NCBI GenBank assembly: GCA_026182355.1
Contig: JAPFBL010000932.1
Location: 41,713 to 105,712, forward strand
From: Hermatobates lingyangjiaoensis
Taxonomy: Eukaryota; Arthropoda; Insecta; Hemiptera; Hermatobatidae
DNA: 64,000 nucleotides
Direction: 5' to 3'
Part shown: positions 23,495-34,239 of the stretch, in pieces
Position numbering within the stretch: position 1 is the first letter of the stretch
Layout of the letters: each line of letters starts with the position of its first letter
The notes under the pieces: generated by a model
Told to the model about the DNA's origin: nothing
Databases searched by the model: none
The model's input: the letters and a program-made list of their open reading frames with translations, nothing else
Translations under genes and position numbers: made by a program

Positions 23495-24685
23495 TAAATT
23501 CAGTGGCCTTTTTAGCCCCTGGTTCAGAGAACCTGTGGATATAAAGCCAATACAGCTATTGGTAGAGCTGCATGGCCCCACTAGGAGCAGAATAGGAAAG
23601 AATAAATAAATAAATGAAGAATAGAACTTACAATAAAAGGTTTAGCATTAGGTTTAACTAAGAAGAAAAGAGAAGCATCAAAAGCTAAAAAAATCTTGAT
23701 CTGCCAAACAAACCTACATATCCCATGACCAAAGATTTTCAGTTATCATCCAAATAAACATTGAATCTCCTAAATTGATGTCAAAAACTCCTGCAATAAA
23801 CTCCATCGAAGTAGAAGAACTACTTACACATTATTCGGTTTCATAATTCATAAGAAGCACTGAATAAATCCATACCTACTAAAAAAACAAAAAAAAAATT
23901 TTCTAAATGTTTTTGGTGGAACTCCAGACAGTCTGGCAAGGAACCCCTGGGTTCCACGGAACCCACTTTAGGAACCTCGGTCCTAGCTTATCTGATGATT
24001 TTTAGCAAAAATACTACATATAAGGTCACTGTCATTTATAGCCCTTGGTTCAAAAAAACCTGTGGATATAAAGCCAATACAGCAATTGAGAGAGCTGCAT
24101 GGCCCCCAATAGGGGCGGAATAGAAAAGACTAGATAAATAAATGAAAAAGGTTTAGAGCAAAGAAAGGAGAATGATCAGAAGGCTATCAACATCTTGATT
24201 GTCCAAACAAACCTAAATATACCATGACCAACTATTCTCAGTTAACATCCAAATAAATATTGAATCTCCTAAATTCATGTCAAAAACTCCGCAATAAAAA
24301 CTCCATCCAAGTAGAAGAACTACTTTGGATGGAAAAAAATAGATATACACATTATTTGGTTTCATAATTAATAAGAAACACTGAATAAATCCATACCTAC
24401 TAAAAAAACAAAAAAATTTTTTTTTAATGTTTTTGGTGGAACTTCAGACAGTCTGGTAAGGAACCCCTTGGTTCCACAGAACCCACTTAAAGAACCTCGG
24501 TCCTAGCCTATCTGATGATTTTTAGCAAAAAATACTATATATAAGGTCAGTGTCATTTATAGCCCTTGGTTCAAAAAAACCTTTGGATATAAAGCCAATA
24601 CAGCAATTGAGAGAGCTGCATGGCCCCACTAGGGGCGTAATAGAAAAGACTAGATAAATAAATGAAAAAGGTTTAGAGCGAAGAA

Positions 24686-25017
24686 GGGGGTCACAGGCTA
24701 GCTCAGTGGTTACGTGCTCGCCTCCGAACTGATAGGACCGGGGTTCGATCCCCACCTGGCCCTCGATTTATTCACGCGGGAGGTGAATAAATCTGAGCAC
24801 GTCGTCCCTCGAAGAAGGACATTAAACTGTCGGTCCCGAGCCTGTACGATGTCAGGTACTCGTTAAAGATCCCTACTCTAAATACACTTGGGTTAGGCAA
24901 AATTTAGGACTCCCACTGTAGAATCAATCTTCATTGTGTGGTATCACAAAGGGCCAATGCTCGGCATAAGTGTGTTCCCTTGTGGACTGGCACTGAAACT
25001 TAACCTAACCTTACCAT
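24686..25017 (+). mobile_element. tRNA-derived SINE with perfect target duplication
   Basis: 332 bp flanked by the 11-bp direct repeat AGAGCGAAGAA at 24675-24685 and 25018-25028. The neighbouring tandem unit (about 24151) provides a paralogous empty site. The head resembles a tRNA with box A TAGCTCAGTGG (24699-24709) and box B GGTTCGATCCC (24742-24752), an internal Pol III promoter. The body holds an 11-bp hairpin (24765-24793). The family name is unknown to me. Confidence 0.85.
24699..24752 (+). promoter_or_regulatory. Pol III internal promoter (A and B boxes) of the SINE
   Basis: TAGCTCAGTGG and GGTTCGATCCC match the tRNA A-box and B-box consensus, separated by 32 nt. The same boxes occur in the copy at 50.45 kb. 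Confidence 0.75.
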
Positions 25018-26560
25018 AGAGCGAAGAATGGAGATTCATCAGAAGGCTATAAAAATCTTGATTTGGCCAAACAAACCTAAATATACCAACTATTCTCAGT
25101 TAACATCCAAATAAACATTGAGTCACCTAAATTGATGTCAAAAACTAATAAAGATTGATGAACTCCAAAAAAGATTTACCATGAAAACTACGCATTATAT
25201 ATAATGGAGATTCATCAGAAGGCTATAAAAATCTTGATTTGCCAAACAAACCTAAATATACCATAACCAACTATTCTCAGTTAACATCCAAATAAACATT
25301 GAGTCACCTAAATTGATGTCAAAAACTAATAAAGATTGATGAACTCCAAAAAAGATTTACCATGAAAACTACGCATTATATATAATGGAGATTCATCAGA
25401 AGGCTATAAAAATCTTGATTTGCTAAACAAACCTAAATATACCATAACCAACTATTCTCAGTTAACATCCAAATAAACATTGAGTCTCCTAAATTGATGT
25501 CAAAAACTAATAAAGATTGATGAACTCCAAAAAAGATTTACCATGAAAACTACGCATTATATATAATGAAAACAAAAAAAAAAATAGATCCAAAACTATC
25601 ATAAAAATGTATACATATAATAATAATAATAACAATTTTTTTTTAAAAAATGCATATATTTTATAATTGAAATACAATATTTTATTTCTTTTTAAATTAT
25701 TTTTCCCAAAACCAAAGGTGTAACAATCGGCTATTCTTAACGTTTAATACTTTATTTGGAGGGTTAACAAAAATGTTATGTTTCATTTTAGACTGTACTT
25801 TAAATTCAGAAAATTATAAGTTCAAATAACTCCTCATATAAAAAAACCAACAGAAGAAATGGATACTATAAAGATATTGAAATATGTTTGATTATGTTTC
25901 CTATGTTTAAATAGATATGTTTTAAAAATAATGTTTTCATGAAGTGCTTAATAATCATCAGACTGATTGCATAGCTTGTTTGATGATTAAACTAGATTAA
26001 AGCCAATTATGACAATACTTTGAGCGTAAATACTACACATAAATAAACGTGTTCAAAGAATACTGTTTCCCTGAAGTACCGGGTAATTATTAATCAGATA
26101 TCACAGTCTGTCTGATGATAAAATCAGATTAAAGCAAATTATGAGTATACTTTAAGCAGAAATACTTAATATAATTAAACATGTTTAAAAAGTCCTGTTT
26201 CTGATGAAGAACGAAGCTATCATCAGACAGATTGCATAGCTTGTTTGATGATTAAACTAGATTAAAGCCAATTATGACAATACTTTGAGCGTAAATACTA
26301 CACATAAATAAACATGTTCAAAGAATACTGTTTCCCTGAAGTACCAGGTAACTATTAATCAGATATCACAGTCTGTCTGATGATAAAATCAGATTAAAGC
26401 AAATTATGAGTATACTTTAAGCAGAAATACTTAATATAATTAAACATGTTTAAAAAGTCCTGTTTCTGATGAAGAACGAAGCTATCATCAGACAGATTGC
26501 ATAGCTTGTTTGATGATTAAACCAGATGAAAGCCAATTATGACAATACTTTGAGCAGATA

Positions 26561-27193
26561 CACATACTTAAAATACTGGGCAAGAACCAAAAGTCAGCTC
26601 TAATGGGACACTCAATGGCAAATGTCAACAACAGGACTCATTACAAAAGAATATTTCCCCACAATAGAACACCGGATGAAACACAAAAAACTCAATACAA
26701 ACTGGCAACTAACACAATTTTTAACAGAACATGGGAAATTTAAAAAGTATCTGCATAGATTTTCAATAGAAAATAACGGGCATTGTGACTGCACAAGAAC
26801 CCATTTACAAACAGTAGACTACCTGATATACGACTGTCCAACACTGGACCAACCAAGAGCAGAATTGATCAAAACAGTGATGTCCACTGCAAAAGACTAG
26901 CCGATGAAAAAGGATAAATTAATCAGTGAAGACATCATAATACACTTTAAAAAGTTTCTTTTTCGTGTGTACGAAATAATGTTCAAGAACTAATACAAAT
27001 AATAATATCATATATTAATCAATTTAAAATATATATATAAATACATGTAAATTAGAATAATATACATTGTCATAAAATATGTAAACAATATGTAAGAAAA
27101 GTATGTTATGCCAAAAGCGGAGCATTCTAATATACAATATAATAAACTCCCCTATGGTAGGGTTACTACCCGTGGGAAAAAAAAAAAAAAAAA
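26561..27193 (+). pseudogene. LINE 3' end with poly-A, inserted in hairpin satellite
   Basis: The plus frame gives WDTQWQMSTTGLITKEYFPT, QFLTEHGKFKKYLHRF and CDCTRTHLQTVDYLIYDCPT. This is the C-terminal domain of the same LINE clade as the copy at 2.0-2.4 kb. An in-frame TAA precedes WDTQW, and reverse transcriptase is absent. A poly-A tail ends near 27193. TTGAGCAGATA (26550) and TTGAGCAGAAA (27196) are likely target duplications, 10 of 11 identical. Confidence 0.8.
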
Positions 27194-29147
27194 CATTGAG
27201 CAGAAATGCTACACATTAATAGACTTGTTAAAATAAAAAAAAAAGTTCCATGAAGTACCAATCTATCATCACTTAAATATCTTAGCATATCTGATGATTT
27301 TAGAAAAATACTACATATAAATAAACATGTTTAAAAAATTAATCAAATTATGGTAATTATGACTACACATTGAGCTAAGATACTACCAATAAATAAACAT
27401 TTTTAAAAAATACTGTTCCCCTGAAGAACCAAGCAATCATCAGACAGATTACTTCGCTTGTTTGATGATTAAACCAGATTAAAGCCAATTATGACAATAC
27501 ATTGAGCAGAAATACTACACAATAATAGACATGTTTAAATAAAAATGTCATGAATTACCAATCAATCACCAGTTAGATATCTTATCCTGTCTGATGATTT
27601 TAGCTAAAATACTACATATAAATAAACATGTTTATAAACTACTGTATCCCTGAAGAACCAAGCTATCATCAGACATACTGCTTAGCTTGTTTGATGATTA
27701 AACCAGATGAAAACCAATTAAACGATACTTTGAGCAGAAAATACTAAACATAAATATTCATGTTGAAACAAAAAAAATTCTATGAAGTACCAAGCTATCA
27801 TCAGTTAGACATCATAGCCCATCTGATGATTTTAGCAAAAATACTACATATAGATAAAAATGTTTAAAAAATTAATCAAATTATAGGTAATTATGACTAC
27901 ACTTTGAACTAAGATATTTCCAATAAATAAACATGTTTAATAAATACTGTTCCCATGATGTACCTATCATCAGACAGATTTGCATAGCCTGTTTGATGAT
28001 TAAATCAGATTCAAGCTAATTATGTCAATATTTTGAGCAGAAATACTACACATTAATACAAAAGGTTTCAATAATAAAAGTTCCAAGTATAACAAAAGTA
28101 CCAAGCTATTATGAGTTGGATATCTTTGCACATCTGATGATTTCTGAATAAATACTACATATAAATAAATATCTTTCAAACATACTGTTCCCCTAAAATA
28201 CTAATCTATGATCTGCCTGATTGCTTAGCATGTTTAATGATATACCAGATTAAAGAAAATTATAAATATACGTTCAGAAGAAATACTTTCAGGCAGGAAG
28301 TTAAAAAAACATGTTTAAAAAATACTGTTTCCCTGAAATAAATACCAAGCAATCATCAGACAGTTATCATAGCCTATCTGATGATTAAAACAAATTATAT
28401 GTAATTATTACTATATTTGAGCTAAAATACTACATATAAATAAACATGTTTAAAAAATACTGTTTCCCTGAAATAAATACCAAGCAATCATCAGCCAGTT
28501 ATCATAGCCTATCTGATGATTAAAACAAATAATATGTAATTATTACTATACTTTGAGCTAAAATACTACATATAAATAAACATGGTTAAAAAATACTGTT
28601 TCCCTGAAATACCAAGCAATCATCAGACAGCTATCATAGCCTATCTGATGATTAAAACAAATTATATGTAATTATACTATACTTTGAGCTAAAATAGTAC
28701 ATATAAATAAACTTGTTTAAAAAATACTGTTTCCCTAAAATACCAAGCAATCATCAGACAGTTATCTGATGATTAAAACAAATTATATGTAATTATTACT
28801 ATACTTTGTGCTAAAATACAACATATAAATAAACTCGTCTAAAAAATACTGTTTACCTGTTTCTGATGCAATCATCAGACAGCTATCATAGTCTATCTGA
28901 TGATTAAAACAAATTATATGTAATTATTACTATACTTTGAGTTAAAATACAACATATAAATAAACTTGTTTAAAAAATACTGTTTCCCTGAAATACCAAG
29001 CAATCATCAGGCAGTTATCATAGCCTATCTGATGATTAAAACAAATTATATGTAAATCATTACTTGTGCAATCCGTAATTGTGTGGTATTTACTCATTCT
29101 GAGGTGAAATGGATAAACCAACAAAAGTCTCCACACAAATGAAGTTT

Positions 29148-29192
29148 TTATTCAACGCGTTTCGAACACTTTGTGTTCATCATCAGGAAGAC
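29148..29192 (-). ncRNA. Type I hammerhead-like motif, family A
   Basis: Helix I UUC/GAA, CTGATGA, extra T, 6-bp helix II GAACAC/GUGUUC with AAA loop, GAAA, palindrome ACGCGT, T17. Confidence 0.75.
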
Positions 29193-29415
29193 ACTATAAT
29201 ACAAATTAAATCTAATTAGTTACAAAAATTAGAGTGAAATAAGAAAAAAATAAAAGTTCAATTAAGAGAATTCAAGACATACCCAAGGAAGTGGTACTGA
29301 CGGGTTGGTCAAGTGACTTCCTTGGGTATGTCTTGAATTCTCTTAATTGAACTTTTATTTTTTTATTATTTCACTCTAATTTTTGTAACTAATTAGATTT
29401 AATTTGTATTATAGT

Positions 29416-29460
29416 GTCTTCCTGATGATGAACACAAAGTGTTCGAAACGCGTTGAATAA
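29416..29460 (+). ncRNA. Type I hammerhead-like motif, family A
   Basis: Same motif as the minus copy, with CTGATGA at 29422-29428. Helix I, helix II and helix III palindrome are all complete. Confidence 0.75.
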
Positions 29461-29660
29461 AAACTTCATTTGTGTGGAGACTTTTGTTGGTTTATCCATT
29501 TTATCACAGAAATTATATGTAATTATTACTATACTTTGAGCTAAAATACAACATATATATAAACTCGTTTAAATATTGTTTCACTCAAGTTCCAAGCTGT
29601 CATCAGCCAGATGTCTTAGTCTGTCTGATGATCAAATCAGATTAAAGCCAAATGAAACAA

Positions 29661-30384
29661 AAAATGGAAATAAATGGATGAAGATAATCTTCGGATACGG
29701 CTTACTTAATCATCAGAATATCTAGTGGAAATAGTATCATTTGTATAAAATAGTATGCTTTGTATAAAAACGATTCTTGAATAAAAATGAAAAGAAAATG
29801 ATATGTTTATATATATATATATATATATGGTACTAAAGCTGAAAAAGGAATTAAATATGACATTTCAAAATACTATATTATTCTTTCCTATGTTTTTACC
29901 ACGTTGCTATAAGTAATTTCGAAAAAAATGGTTGATTAACTGAATAATATTTGGGATTTTAAAAATGAGTGTATGTTTTATATATAATGGGAATTTGGGT
30001 TAAAGTATGTTTTATAATGGTGTTTGTTTAAATGATTTGCCTTTGATTAGTACAGTGTTTCCAAAACTTTTTCAAGAGACCGTCCTCTTGGGTCCATAAA
30101 CTTATAACTCAACACTTTTTAATAATAACCAGATTCCTAGACTAAATAACCAAATGAGTAACATTATAATAATTAAATTAACATAATTACTAATTGTTTC
30201 ATAGTTTATTTATGCAAAAGAATTAATACACAATAAAAGAAACTTAGGTGAGAAGATACTTTTAATATAAAAATCAATTATCAAAACAAATAATTTTAAG
30301 AAAACGTTTCCTAGGAGTTTACATGTTCTGTTTACACTTAAAATTAGAAATTATATTGCATAAAAATTTTAAATTTATGGAAAT
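29661..30384. other. AT-rich spacer, no gene seen
   Basis: Contains a short TA run (29808-29828). Nothing recognisable as coding or as a known repeat. Confidence 0.5.
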
Positions 30385-30585
30385 AGAGTCCCCACGATGG
30401 TAAGGTGGCTGCACTGCGTGTCATTGTATCGTTGTTTGTATCGGTCAGTAGACGCATTTACGTCACAGTTCCTTCATTCCTTCTCCTTTTTATTTTCTTT
30501 TTCTTCACTCCTGAAGACGGCAAGACGCCGAAATTATCGAGATTCATGAGTGTTAGTCCTTTTTCTTGTGTTCTCTAGCTGTAAC

Positions 30586-30592
<7 letters not shown>
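30385..30592 (+). mobile_element. PLE family I 3' terminal segment
   Basis: Order: GGTAAGGTGGCTGCACT, TTTACGTC, hammerhead (30506-30545), TTCTTGTGTTCTCTAGC tail, then (TA)n 30592-30642. The same order follows a GIY-YIG ORF at 60.3-60.5 kb, which identifies this as a PLE 3' end. Confidence 0.75.
30506..30545 (+). ncRNA. Type I hammerhead-like motif, family I
   Basis: Helix I CUC/GAG, CTGAAGA (30511), extra C, helix II GGC/GCC, GAAA, then TTAT C17. Helix III is reduced to the single A15.1-U16.1 pair. Confidence 0.65.
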
Positions 30593-30642
<50 letters not shown>

Positions 30643-30647
<5 letters not shown>

Positions 30648-31053
30648 TAGTGTAACTTGGTAGCAGACCTTCGTTTATACAAACATTATTAAATTTCTTC
30701 CCAACTTCTCTATGTATTATTTTTCGATACAGTTTTTCAAGATTTCGGATCTCACATTTCCATTTACTTGGTACTAAGTACAACAGTTCACCAAAAGATT
30801 TGTTCGTACAATCCATTTAATGATGAAAAAATTATCAACCCTGAGGATGGTCAATGAGGACCGAAACGTTTGACTGTATTTTTATTTGTAATTTTTTCAT
30901 CATTAAATGGATTGTACGAACAAATCTTTTGGTGAACTGTTGTACTTAGTACCAAGTAAATGGAAATGTGAGATCCAAAATCTTGAAAAACTGTATCGAA
31001 AAATAATACGTAGAGAAGTTGGGAAGAAATTTAATAATGTTTATATATATATA
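30643..31053. mobile_element. Inverted PLE N-terminal pair, family E', with one central ribozyme
   Basis: The minus arm starts at 30816 and the plus arm at 30907. Both encode MDCTNKSFGELLYLVPSKWK and then LEKLYRKIIHREVGKKFNNV or a near match. The minus arm continues CINEGLLPSYTN into (TA)n. The only ribozyme (30835-30878, plus) lies in the central spacer. Confidence 0.8.
30835..30878 (+). ncRNA. Type I hammerhead-like motif upstream of a PLE start codon
   Basis: CTGAGGA (30841), extra T, helix II GGUC/GACC, GAAA, palindrome ACGT, T17. Helix I is offset. The ORF ATG follows about 40 nt downstream. Confidence 0.65.
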
Positions 31054-31836
31054 TATGCTTTTAAAAACTGGATGTCTGTTTCCACTTGATTTAATTTTGT
31101 CTTATATTTTTCCAAAATACGAAATTTTTTCTTCAACTCAGAACTCAACTTAAAAATTAATTCACCATAATTTCTTGTTTTATTATTGAACATGTTTCGG
31201 TGTACGTTCACCATCTTCAGCAAAACACACGATTAATTACAATTACCTTAACAAATGAATCTAATAGTTAAATTACATTTCAAAAACAATGAGTGAACAA
31301 GTTAACTAAGGTTACACTGACAGGTTAGGGGTTGTCAGTGTTGGCAAAACTAGCCCTAGGTTTCCAAACAAGCGCAACTGGTTGGCAAAATTACCTTTTT
31401 GATCGTTCATTCTAGGAGCTTTTTCTAGTATGAACAGCGCTTCTAATATCCTGAGTCTTCTTCCGTCCTTTTCTTTTTTTTGGCTAGTTTTGCCAACACT
31501 GACAACCCCTAACCTGTCAGTGTAACCTTAGTTAACTTGTTCACTCATTGTTTTTGAAATGTAATTTAACTATTAGATTCATTTGTTAAGGTAATTGTAA
31601 TTAATCGTGTGTTTTGCTAAAGATGGTGAACGTACACCGAAACATGTTCAATAATAAAACAAGAAATTATGGTGAATTAATTTTTAAGTTGAGTTCTGAG
31701 TTGAAGAAAAAATTTCGTATTTTGGAAAAATATAAGACAAAAAAAAAAATATAAGACAAAATTAAATCAAGTGGAAACAGACATCCAGTTTTTAAAAGCA
31801 TGTATTGAAGAAGGACTGCTCCCAACTTTTACAAAA
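31054..31836. mobile_element. Inverted PLE pair with ~300-bp arms
   Basis: Arms 31054-31357 and 31483-31836 flank a ~125-bp spacer. Each encodes MFNNKTRNYGELIFKLSSEL, then FRILEKYKTK. The plus arm, which has a small duplication with poly-A at 31741, reaches CIEEGLLPTFTK before TA. The ribozyme is intact in the minus arm (31183-31225). In the plus arm its core is CTAAAGA (31617). Confidence 0.8.
31183..31225 (-). ncRNA. Type I hammerhead-like motif containing the ORF start codon
   Basis: Helix I UUG/CAA, CTGAAGA, extra T, helix II GGUG/CACC, GAAA, palindrome ACATGT, T17. The ATG inside the palindrome begins the frame MFNNKTRNYG, so the predicted cut falls two bases after the start codon. Confidence 0.75.
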
Positions 31837-31855
31837 ATATATATATATATATATA

Positions 31856-32052
31856 TGTAAATGCCGATAGTCATTTGTTCATGGTTGGTTCTTTTATTTA
31901 CTTTGACATCGTTGCCCATGGCAACACTGTCATAGATAGCACTGTGTACTAATGCTTTGTAGATTCATAAATTATTAATGTTTCTTCTGTAATCACTAGA
32001 GGTGTTTAATAGCTTTTAATTTAATTATTCTGTTTAGATTAATAACCTTACA
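31856..32052 (+). repeat. 5' LTR of the gypsy relic
   Basis: About 197 bp, alignable with the 3' LTR. It lacks roughly 20 bp near its end (between GATTAATA and AACCTTA) that the 3' copy has. Confidence 0.75.
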
Positions 32053-32084
32053 AATTAAATTACACCTATTACACAAAGTTTAAG

Positions 32085-32315
32085 ATGGCTAGAAGATTAT
32101 TTGTTCATATAGTAAGGAAGAGTGAGAATGATTTTCAGTTAGCTGGCTTATATGAAGACAAACAACTCTGGTGCTCCCTGCCACTTGAGTATCAAAATCT
32201 AATGGATCATAAGGTATTGTTTTCTAAACCAACAATTAAAAGTGCCGTTAGCTCCATTAAACCTATTAACGGTTACCGTAAGGTAGGGGTAAAGATATGT
32301 TCGCTTCTGCAAGGG
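32085..32315 (+). pseudogene. Unidentified ORF start inside the gypsy relic
   Basis: An ATG 33 bp after the 5' LTR opens a frame starting MARRLFVHIVRKSENDFQLA. Position suggests the N-terminus of a gypsy polyprotein, but I recognise no domain. It runs into LLQGCLSP, which looks like the Jockey PQGSxLSP motif, so the fusion is a relic. Confidence 0.4.
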
Positions 32316-32811
32316 TGTCTCTCCCCGTCCTCCTCCTGTCTTCATTGGTAACCAGATCATTCCCTACCAAACCCATGTAAAATATCTGGGTCTTATTTTA
32401 GACTCCAGATTAATATTCAAGCAGCACCTCCATAAGAAATCCAAGCTTGGAATTTACTTGATGTGTAATCTATATTCTCTTTTCAAATCAAGAAATTCTC
32501 CTGATTCGGTCAAGGACCTTGTCTATAAGGGGGTTCTTCGTTCAGCGATGACTTATGGATGCTCCGTCTAGTTTAGAGCTGCACCAACGAACAAGGCGTG
32601 TATCCAGATTGTTCAAAATAAGGGTGCCCGCCTTATAGCCAGGACTCCTTGGTACGCCCGTAATGTTGATATTCACCATGATTTGAAAATGGAATCCATA
32701 GATAGCTACATCACTCGACTTACTACCAATGAAGACAAGAAACTATCTACTCATCCAAACCTCCTTGTACAAACTCTAAATCCTGTCGCCAACCTTCCTC
32801 ATCCTCACTGA
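32316..32811 (+). pseudogene. Jockey LINE fragment within the gypsy relic
   Basis: The frame gives PPPVFIGNQIIPYQTHVKYL, then GLILDSRLIFKQHLHKKSK, and later YGCSV, a stop (tag for Trp), then FRAAPTNKACIQIVQNKGAR. This is the reverse transcriptase thumb and C-terminal region of Jockey-type LINEs, comparable to 56.0-56.4 kb. It ends at LPHPH then stop. Confidence 0.75.
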
Positions 32812-33079
32812 ATAATTACTTCATCCAGTGACTATCTGACTACCTTTCCAGTTCATGACTAAAAGCATTGAAAACTATGACTAACAAGACCACATGACCG
32901 CGAATACGATATCATTACTGTACAGACTAACTTAATATCCGACATGAATTACTGACACTCCATGTTATAGTAGCACAGTAATCAAGCAGTAGAAGGCCTC
33001 TGGTCTGGAACTGCTAGTTACGACGTGCACTATAGTTCACGGTTATATTCGTTGGTCGTTGGGTAAAGATAGAAGATGA

Positions 33080-33289
33080 CATAAAAAGAAGAGAATTGAT
33101 AAGAACAGAATCGAGTACGAATTTAAAGTGGGAGACCAAGTATACATTGAAAATAGAAGCAAGATAATTAGAAACAAAATGGATAAAGTACAAGTTGGAC
33201 CTTTCACCATTCTAAAAAGGATATCATCGTCATTTTATGAAGTCGACTGCGGAAAAAGAAAAAAAGGAATCCAACTTTTTCCACTCTAG
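33080..33289 (+). pseudogene. gypsy integrase C-terminal fragment
   Basis: The frame NRIEYEFKVGDQVYIEN, KVQVGPFTILKRISSSFYEV, KGIQLFPL then stop matches the end of Ty3/gypsy integrase (GDxVxI ... GPFxIL). Its position just before the polypurine tract and 3' LTR supports this. Confidence 0.8.
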
Positions 33290-33334
33290 CAAATTGTCAC
33301 TTTTTTCTCCGGAAAAGTGACTTGAGGGGGGAGG

Positions 33335-33546
33335 CGTAAATGCTGATAGTCATTTGTTCATGGTTAGTTCTTTTATTTACTTTGACATCGTTGCCCATGG
33401 CAACACTGTCATAGATGGCACTGTGTACTAATGCTTTGTAGATACATAATTTATTAATGTTTCTGCTGTAATCACTAGAGGTGTTTAATAGCTTGTAATA
33501 AAATTATTCTGTTTCAGATTAATAAAATCGTTTTATTAAACAACCT

Positions 33547-33550
<4 letters not shown>
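33335..33550 (+). repeat. 3' LTR of the gypsy relic
   Basis: About 216 bp, followed directly by (TA)n (33551-33588). Confidence 0.75.
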
Positions 33551-33588
<38 letters not shown>

Positions 33589-33589
<1 letters not shown>

Positions 33590-33738
33590 CGTATATTTGG
33601 GGAGCAGGCCTTCATTGATACATGTTCTATTAAAACATGTAATAATAATTTCCTTACGCCAGAGGTAAGGAAGTTTGAAAAATTAATTCGAAAATGTGTC
33701 AAAATTGAAATAGGCATAGGTTTTAATAGAACATATAT
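33589..33738. mobile_element. Inverted PLE N-terminal pair
   Basis: The minus arm encodes FNRTCINEGLLPKYT adjoining (TA)n on the left. The plus arm encodes EVRKFEKLIRKCVKIEIG and GFNRT before TA on the right. Confidence 0.65.
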
Positions 33739-33769
33739 ATATATATACATATAGAGAGAGAGAGGGAGA

Positions 33770-34205
33770 GAGAGAAGAGTAGAAGAGCTGCAAGCACTAA
33801 AACTTCATTCCAAAAATTGTCTGGATTGAACTTTACTCATGAGGAAGGTGAAGAGGATGAAATCAACTTCCTGGACGTGCACATCGATGGCCGTAAATCA
33901 AGTTACATAACATCCGTATACCAAAAATCAACGGACCAAGGAATATATATTAACCAAAAAAGTGAGTGCCCTGAACGCTACAAAATAACAATTCATGCTC
34001 GAGTACGTAGGACATGCAAGACCTCTTCATCATGGCAGTTGTTTCACGAAAGAATCTTTCAGCTAAAGCAAACATTTATCAACAACGGCTATAGTAAGAC
34101 ATCTTTTGATAAAGTAGTCAACGCGTGCCTCAAAACCCAGACCAGCAATGCTAATGAAACAAACGACCCAAGCAGCACAGTCCATAAGGTGTACTTTATA
34201 TATAT
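33770..34205 (+). pseudogene. PLE reverse transcriptase, C-terminal part
   Basis: The frame LNFTHEEGEEDEINFLDVHI ... VYQKSTDQGIYINQKS ... ERIFQLKQTFINNGYSKTSF matches the PLE region after the catalytic fingers and palm (INFLDxxI, Y-K-T, ...LKxxFxxNGY). Catalytic YADD-type residues are not in this piece. It is cut off at 34195 by a TA tract after KVYF, and a GA-rich microsatellite lies just upstream (33756-33778). Confidence 0.8.
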
Positions 34206-34239
34206 ATATATTTGTGTACAAAGACAGCAGGTCTTCCCT

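Larger units (their letters stand above)
23495..25620. repeat. ~525-bp tandem units with later partial duplications
   Basis: CCTGTGGATATAAAGCC-type words recur at 23532, 24059 and 24580 (527 and 521 bp apart). Units share GGTTCCACGGAACCCACTTT and end in CTGATGATTTTTAGC, which links them to the hairpin satellite at 25.9 kb. From 25.02 kb shorter ~180-bp copies (ATGGAGATTCATCAGAAGGC) repeat three times. Confidence 0.75.
29069..29506. mobile_element. Inverted PLE terminal pair, family A, long perfect arms
   Basis: Arms of nearly 200 bp mirror about position 29303.5 with a ~20-bp spacer. Each arm has an intact ribozyme (29148-29192 minus, 29416-29460 plus), and both 3' tails (CTTCATTTGTGTGGAGAC) point outward. 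The pair interrupts the hairpin satellite. High arm identity implies recent origin or gene conversion. Confidence 0.85.
25920..29660. repeat. Hairpin satellite (~132-bp units), interrupted
   Basis: About 20 units each contain an imperfect inverted repeat of AATCATCAGACAG with CTRTCTGATGATT around a ~10-nt loop. The body words include TGTTTCCCTGAA and TTGAGC. From 25956 to 26486 two-unit blocks repeat at exactly 265 bp. A LINE 3' end (about 26.56-27.19 kb) and a PLE pair (29.07-29.51 kb) are inserted. Confidence 0.85.
31856..33550 (+). mobile_element. Ty3/gypsy LTR retrotransposon relic
   Basis: Direct repeats at about 31856-32052 and 33335-33550 start GTAAATGC, share CATGGCAACACTGTCATAGA and differ by scattered changes. 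They are preceded at the 3' side by a polypurine tract GAGGGGGGAGG (33324-33334). The interior keeps an integrase C-terminus but no protease, reverse transcriptase or RNase H. Most of the middle is Jockey-derived sequence. (TA)n flanks both ends, so the duplication is unreadable. Confidence 0.8.

Noticed and set aside
24690..24760. Functional tRNA gene
   Set aside because: A and B boxes fit, but the anticodon arm does not pair properly and the unit continues into a SINE body with target duplications.
25920..29660. Hammerhead ribozymes in the CTGATGATT hairpins
   Set aside because: The sequence resembles CUGAUGA but no GAAA or helix III follows; the conserved structure is a simple hairpin.
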